A program made the translations under genes and the position numbers. From the NCBI GenBank assembly GCA_030620035.1, contig JAUXAE010000016.1, positions 1-15,139 of the forward strand: 15,139 bases of DNA. The letters are read 5' to 3'. Below, one piece after another: positions 13,237-15,139 of this stretch. The notes beneath the pieces were generated by a model. The model was not told the DNA's origin. It searched no databases and worked only from the letters and a program-made list of their open reading frames with translations. The DNA is from Dehalococcoidales bacterium (lineage in GTDB: Bacteria; Chloroflexota; Dehalococcoidia; Dehalococcoidales; JAUXAE01). The number at the start of each line of letters is the position of its first letter. Positions within the stretch are counted from its first letter, which is position 1.

Positions 13237-13884
13237 ATGGAGGTAGTTGCCGCCATTAATCGGGCCAAGTATGATATCTTTCGCTGGCGGTATGAACTTA
13301 GTATCCCGTGGAAGTTGGTGCTGGCCCTGGGTGTAGCCGGCCTTACTGGTCTTTTGGCCCAGGTCAGGTTGCCCCTGCCCTGGAGTCCGGTGCCCATCAC
13401 GGGGCAGACCTTGGCCGTGCTACTGGCTGGTGTCCTGCTGGGGAGGTGGTGGGGAGGAATAAGCATGGCTATTTATGTCGGCCTGGGTGCTATCGGGCTT
13501 TCCTGGTTTTCCGGATGGTCCAGCGGCTTGGGGGCTATCGGGGGATATATCATCGGCTTTATCCTGGCCGCCCTTTTCCTGGGCTACTTTACCGATCGGT
13601 ATATCAGGTCGCGGAGCTTTTTTAGCATGCTGGGACTGATGCTCCTGGCCAACTTTGCCCTGATTTATATCCCGGGGCTTATCTGGCTTGGGCTGTGGCT
13701 CAATGCGGTCAGCGGAGCCTCGGTGAATTTTATTATGCTTCTAGGCATGGGAGCCATTCCCTTTATCGCTGGTGACATTACCAAGGCGGTCTTGGCGGCG
13801 GCGGTGGCCAGGGGGGTGACACCTAAGTCGGCCTATAACGGGGAGATAGACAAAGGCAAGTGGGCCAGCTGGCGCTTGCCCTAG
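13237..13884 (+). CDS. bioY: BioY, biotin-specific S component of an ECF transporter
   Basis: Integral membrane biotin-binding subunit; it works alone as a weak transporter or with a shared energising module (EcfA, EcfA', EcfT) encoded elsewhere. 215 residues, about 20-25 longer than typical because of a charged N-terminal tail (to about residue 25). Hydrophobic segments fit the six-helix S-component fold. The family core PLPWSPVPITGQTLAVLLAG (46-65) is followed by LGRWWGGISMAIYVGLGAIG, the GYIIGFILAALFLGYF segment and a C-terminal GDITKAVLAAAVARG. Good GGAGG before ATG 13237. No bioM/N or biotin synthesis genes are adjacent, which suggests scavenging. No clear BirA-type operator was found in the short gap before it. 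Confidence 0.93.
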   Translation: MEVVAAINRAKYDIFRWRYELSIPWKLVLALGVAGLTGLLAQVRLPLPWSPVPITGQTLAVLLAGVLLGRWWGGISMAIYVGLGAIGLSWFSGWSSGLGAIGGYIIGFILAALFLGYFTDRYIRSRSFFSMLGLMLLANFALIYIPGLIWLGLWLNAVSGASVNFIMLLGMGAIPFIAGDITKAVLAAAVARGVTPKSAYNGEIDKGKWASWRLP

Positions 13885-13912
13885 ACACTGGTTGATGGCC
13901 GACAACTCGGTA

Positions 13913-13941
13913 TTGACTGTAAAACAGCCGGCTAGTAGAAT
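13913..13941 (+). promoter_or_regulatory. Promoter of tRNA-Val
   Basis: TTGACT (13913-13918), exact 17-base spacer, TAGAAT (13936-13941). Predicted start near 13948, about 8 bases before the mature tRNA 5' end. Confidence 0.75.
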
Positions 13942-13955
13942 TGTTATCATAGCAG

Positions 13956-14031
13956 GGGCGGTTAGCTCAGTGGTTAGAGCGCTGCGTTGACATCGCAGAG
14001 GTCACTGGTTCAAGTCCAGTACCGCCCACCA
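13956..14031 (+). tRNA. tRNA-Val, anticodon GAC, CCA encoded
   Basis: Complete cloverleaf of 76 bases. Acceptor GGGCGGT (13956-13962) pairs with ACCGCCC (14021-14027); D arm GCTC/GAGC with GG in the loop; anticodon stem CTGCG/CGCAG around loop TTGACAT, giving anticodon GAC at 13989-13991; T arm ACTGG/CCAGT with TTCAAGT; discriminator A and encoded CCA (14029-14031). GAC reads GUC/GUU valine codons. Its 3' end is overlapped by the antisense recombinase remnant, as expected for an integration site. Confidence 0.97.
14010..14031. other. Candidate attachment (att) site, tRNA-Val 3' end
   Basis: The T-arm-to-CCA segment of the tRNA is shared with the 3' end of the antisense recombinase remnant. 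tRNA 3' ends are common crossover targets. No second copy of this segment occurs in the remaining ~1.1 kb, so the other boundary would lie beyond the window, or the element has decayed. Confidence 0.4.
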
Positions 14032-14327
14032 TAGTGTACAATAGGCAGAACTCCTGCCTTTTCCTCCGTTAATCCTTGCGGCGGCAAAGATATAGTATAG
14101 TTTAGTAGTACTTCGTTTCCAGTTACAATTATCTCTTTAACGAAGCTTCGGACAAAAGCCCTTCTTTCAGCAAGAGAACTCTTGTTAAGCAGTTCATGTA
14201 GGTCATTAACGTAAAGAGATACCGTCTCAATACTGGCTAGCTCGATTCTTCTATCAGACATTAAGTTTTCAATTTCAATTCTTCTACCGTGCAGAGTTGT
14301 ATAAAATGGATATGCGCAAGCTAAATT
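14010..14327 (-). pseudogene. C-terminal remnant of a large serine recombinase at tRNA-Val
   Basis: About 106 open codons from after an in-frame TGA (14330-14328) to a TGA at 14012-14010. The segment LLNKSSLAERRAFVRSFVKE followed by IIVTGNEVLLNYTISLPPQG matches, from memory, the C-terminal end of large serine site-specific recombinases (the block before the terminus). The N-terminal resolvase domain with its catalytic serine and most of the recombinase domain are missing; nothing upstream on this strand resembles them. The frame ends inside the tRNA gene, its last codons being the complement of the tRNA 3' arm. This is the usual placement of an integrase beside its attachment site. I read this as a scar of an integrated element, not a working protein. 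An ATG at 14261 exists without a convincing ribosome-binding site. Confidence 0.7.
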
Positions 14328-14845
14328 TCAAGCCAGCAAGTTTCGGTGGAGTATGGGCAAGAAAATCTAAATCTCTTAGCTACTAAGCCACATAAAACAA
14401 GCCTCTAATTGGTAGCCGGGTTGGATTCGTACAGAACAAAAAACGGCCTATGTAATTGAGGCACCACACGGCCCCTCCTATACAAAACACCCATTCTTAT
14501 CACAGAGCCGTGCTGAGCAGGGTCTATCCCGCATTAACCAGCATCAGCGGACTTTGATGGCCTATAACTGCCATAAAGACCCTACCTCAGCGGTTGACAT
14601 AGGTGGCCGTGAGGGTTACTATAGCAGTGATTTTGTCGGGGTTGAATTTGGCTTTGGAGGTTTTTCGGGTTGAGAGATTAGCTTATGATTAGCGATAGAT
14701 TTACCTGACGGTTATAGCCATATCTCCCCCAATCGCTTACCGTCTCCTCTTTTATTGCCATGGCCTCAAGTTAGCCACTGTTTAAGCCCCAAATGTTTAG
14801 GTAAGGCGGTATTATCAAGTAAAAATATTACAAGGAGGTGTTATT
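14328..14845. other. Non-coding or decayed stretch after the recombinase remnant
   Basis: No confident gene. One plus-strand frame is open for 85 codons (14416-14670, ending TGA 14671-14673) but has no good start before an ATG at codon 48 and no ribosome-binding site; its translation resembles nothing I recognise. It could be a gene relic or chance. Base composition is more mixed than in the flanking genes. Three hundred bases or more here carry no RNA gene I can see. A TATTAT (14810-14815) could be a -10 for the lipoprotein gene but lacks a matching -35. Confidence 0.4.
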
Positions 14846-15139
14846 TTGTTTAGAAAGCGGAAACTGGCCAGTAGATTCTTAATGGTTATCTTTTGCCTTT
14901 TACTCGCTCTGACGTTGATAGGTTGTCCCTCCGACGATGGTAACGGCGATACAAATGGCAATGGGGATGAAGAGCCGAAGGGAACCCTTATCTTTGCCGA
15001 CCTTTTATGGGACAGTGCCCTTTTTCATAACCAGGTTGCCGGTTTTATTCTGGAGCACGGCTATGGTTACGAGATAGAGTACATTCCTGGTTCCACCATC
15101 CCACTGTTTGCCGGTTTAACCGCCGGGGACATAGACATC
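14846..15139 (+). CDS. Glycine betaine/proline-type ABC transporter substrate-binding lipoprotein (partial, OpuAC-like)
   Basis: 98 codons from TTG at 14846 to the window edge, still open. The TTG has an excellent AAGGAGG (14832-14838) 7 bases upstream; the next in-frame ATG (codon 13) would cut the signal sequence. It has a basic N terminus (FRKRK), a hydrophobic core (11-23) and a lipobox LIGC with Cys at 27, followed by a low-complexity acidic/Gly/Asn linker (30-45) and then the OpuAC-type start: LIFADLLWDSALF, a helix ending in HGYGYEIEYIPGST, and LFAGLTAGDIDI at the edge. Such proteins capture quaternary amines for an ABC importer. The ligand residues lie mainly beyond the window, so substrate is inferred. 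Because it sits beyond a recombinase scar, it may be part of an acquired segment. Confidence 0.8.
   Translation, partial: MFRKRKLASRFLMVIFCLLLALTLIGCPSDDGNGDTNGNGDEEPKGTLIFADLLWDSALFHNQVAGFILEHGYGYEIEYIPGSTIPLFAGLTAGDIDI

Noticed and set aside
14519..14583. 7-bp inverted repeat AGGGTCT/AGACCCT
   Set aside because: 51 bases apart, no extension of the pairing and no T-run; expected by chance.
1..15139. CRISPR array, insertion sequence or tandem repeat
   Set aside because: No regularly spaced repeats, no transposase and no terminal inverted repeats were seen.

Overview
The window looks like chromosomal DNA from a Dehalococcoidia-type Chloroflexota bacterium, probably an uncultured one. This rests on remembered protein flavour and gene neighbourhoods (pyrR-pyrB-pyrC, ribD-ribE-ribBA-ribH, and lepB next to pyrE and a predicted Holliday-junction-type endonuclease); no search was run. 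Coding density is high and most genes are GC-rich, with good sigma70-type promoters in several gaps.

Layout. (1) 1-2400, minus strand: pyrimidine operon pyrR-pyrB-pyrC, with pyrC cut by the window edge. It has 4-base ATGA overlaps, a strong promoter, and a leader that reads as a complete PyrR-controlled attenuator. (2) 2470-4030, minus: arsenite module arsR-acr3 with its own promoter and operator. (3) 4073-6247, plus: a PcrA/UvrD helicase. (4) 6254-7903, minus: lepB, pyrE and a membrane-anchored predicted nuclease. The pyrE gene lacks any ATG/GTG/TTG start before codon 76 and seems to begin at ATA. (5) 8093-8842, plus: a SIMPL-domain lipoprotein. (6) 8944-12414, plus: the four-gene riboflavin operon, whose promoter places the start of ribD almost at the 5' end of the mRNA. 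(7) 12526-13884: a small EF-Tu domain-2-like protein (minus), then divergently a small coiled-coil CxxC protein and the biotin transporter component BioY. (8) 13956-14031: tRNA-Val(GAC). The C-terminal remnant of a serine recombinase lies antisense to it and overlaps its 3' end. (9) 14328-14845: non-coding or decayed DNA, then the start of an OpuAC-type lipoprotein that runs off the window.

The pyr genes and pyrE serve UMP synthesis: PyrB and PyrC make dihydroorotate and PyrE converts orotate to OMP. They sit in two units, and only the pyrR-led unit shows a PyrR leader. The rib genes cover the pathway from GTP and ribulose-5-phosphate to riboflavin, apart from the phosphatase step, and show no FMN riboswitch. 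The most interesting observations are the pyrR attenuator whose terminator stem contains the pyrR ribosome-binding site, the ATA-start pyrE, the likely leaderless ribD and pcrA transcripts, and the integrated-element scar at tRNA-Val.
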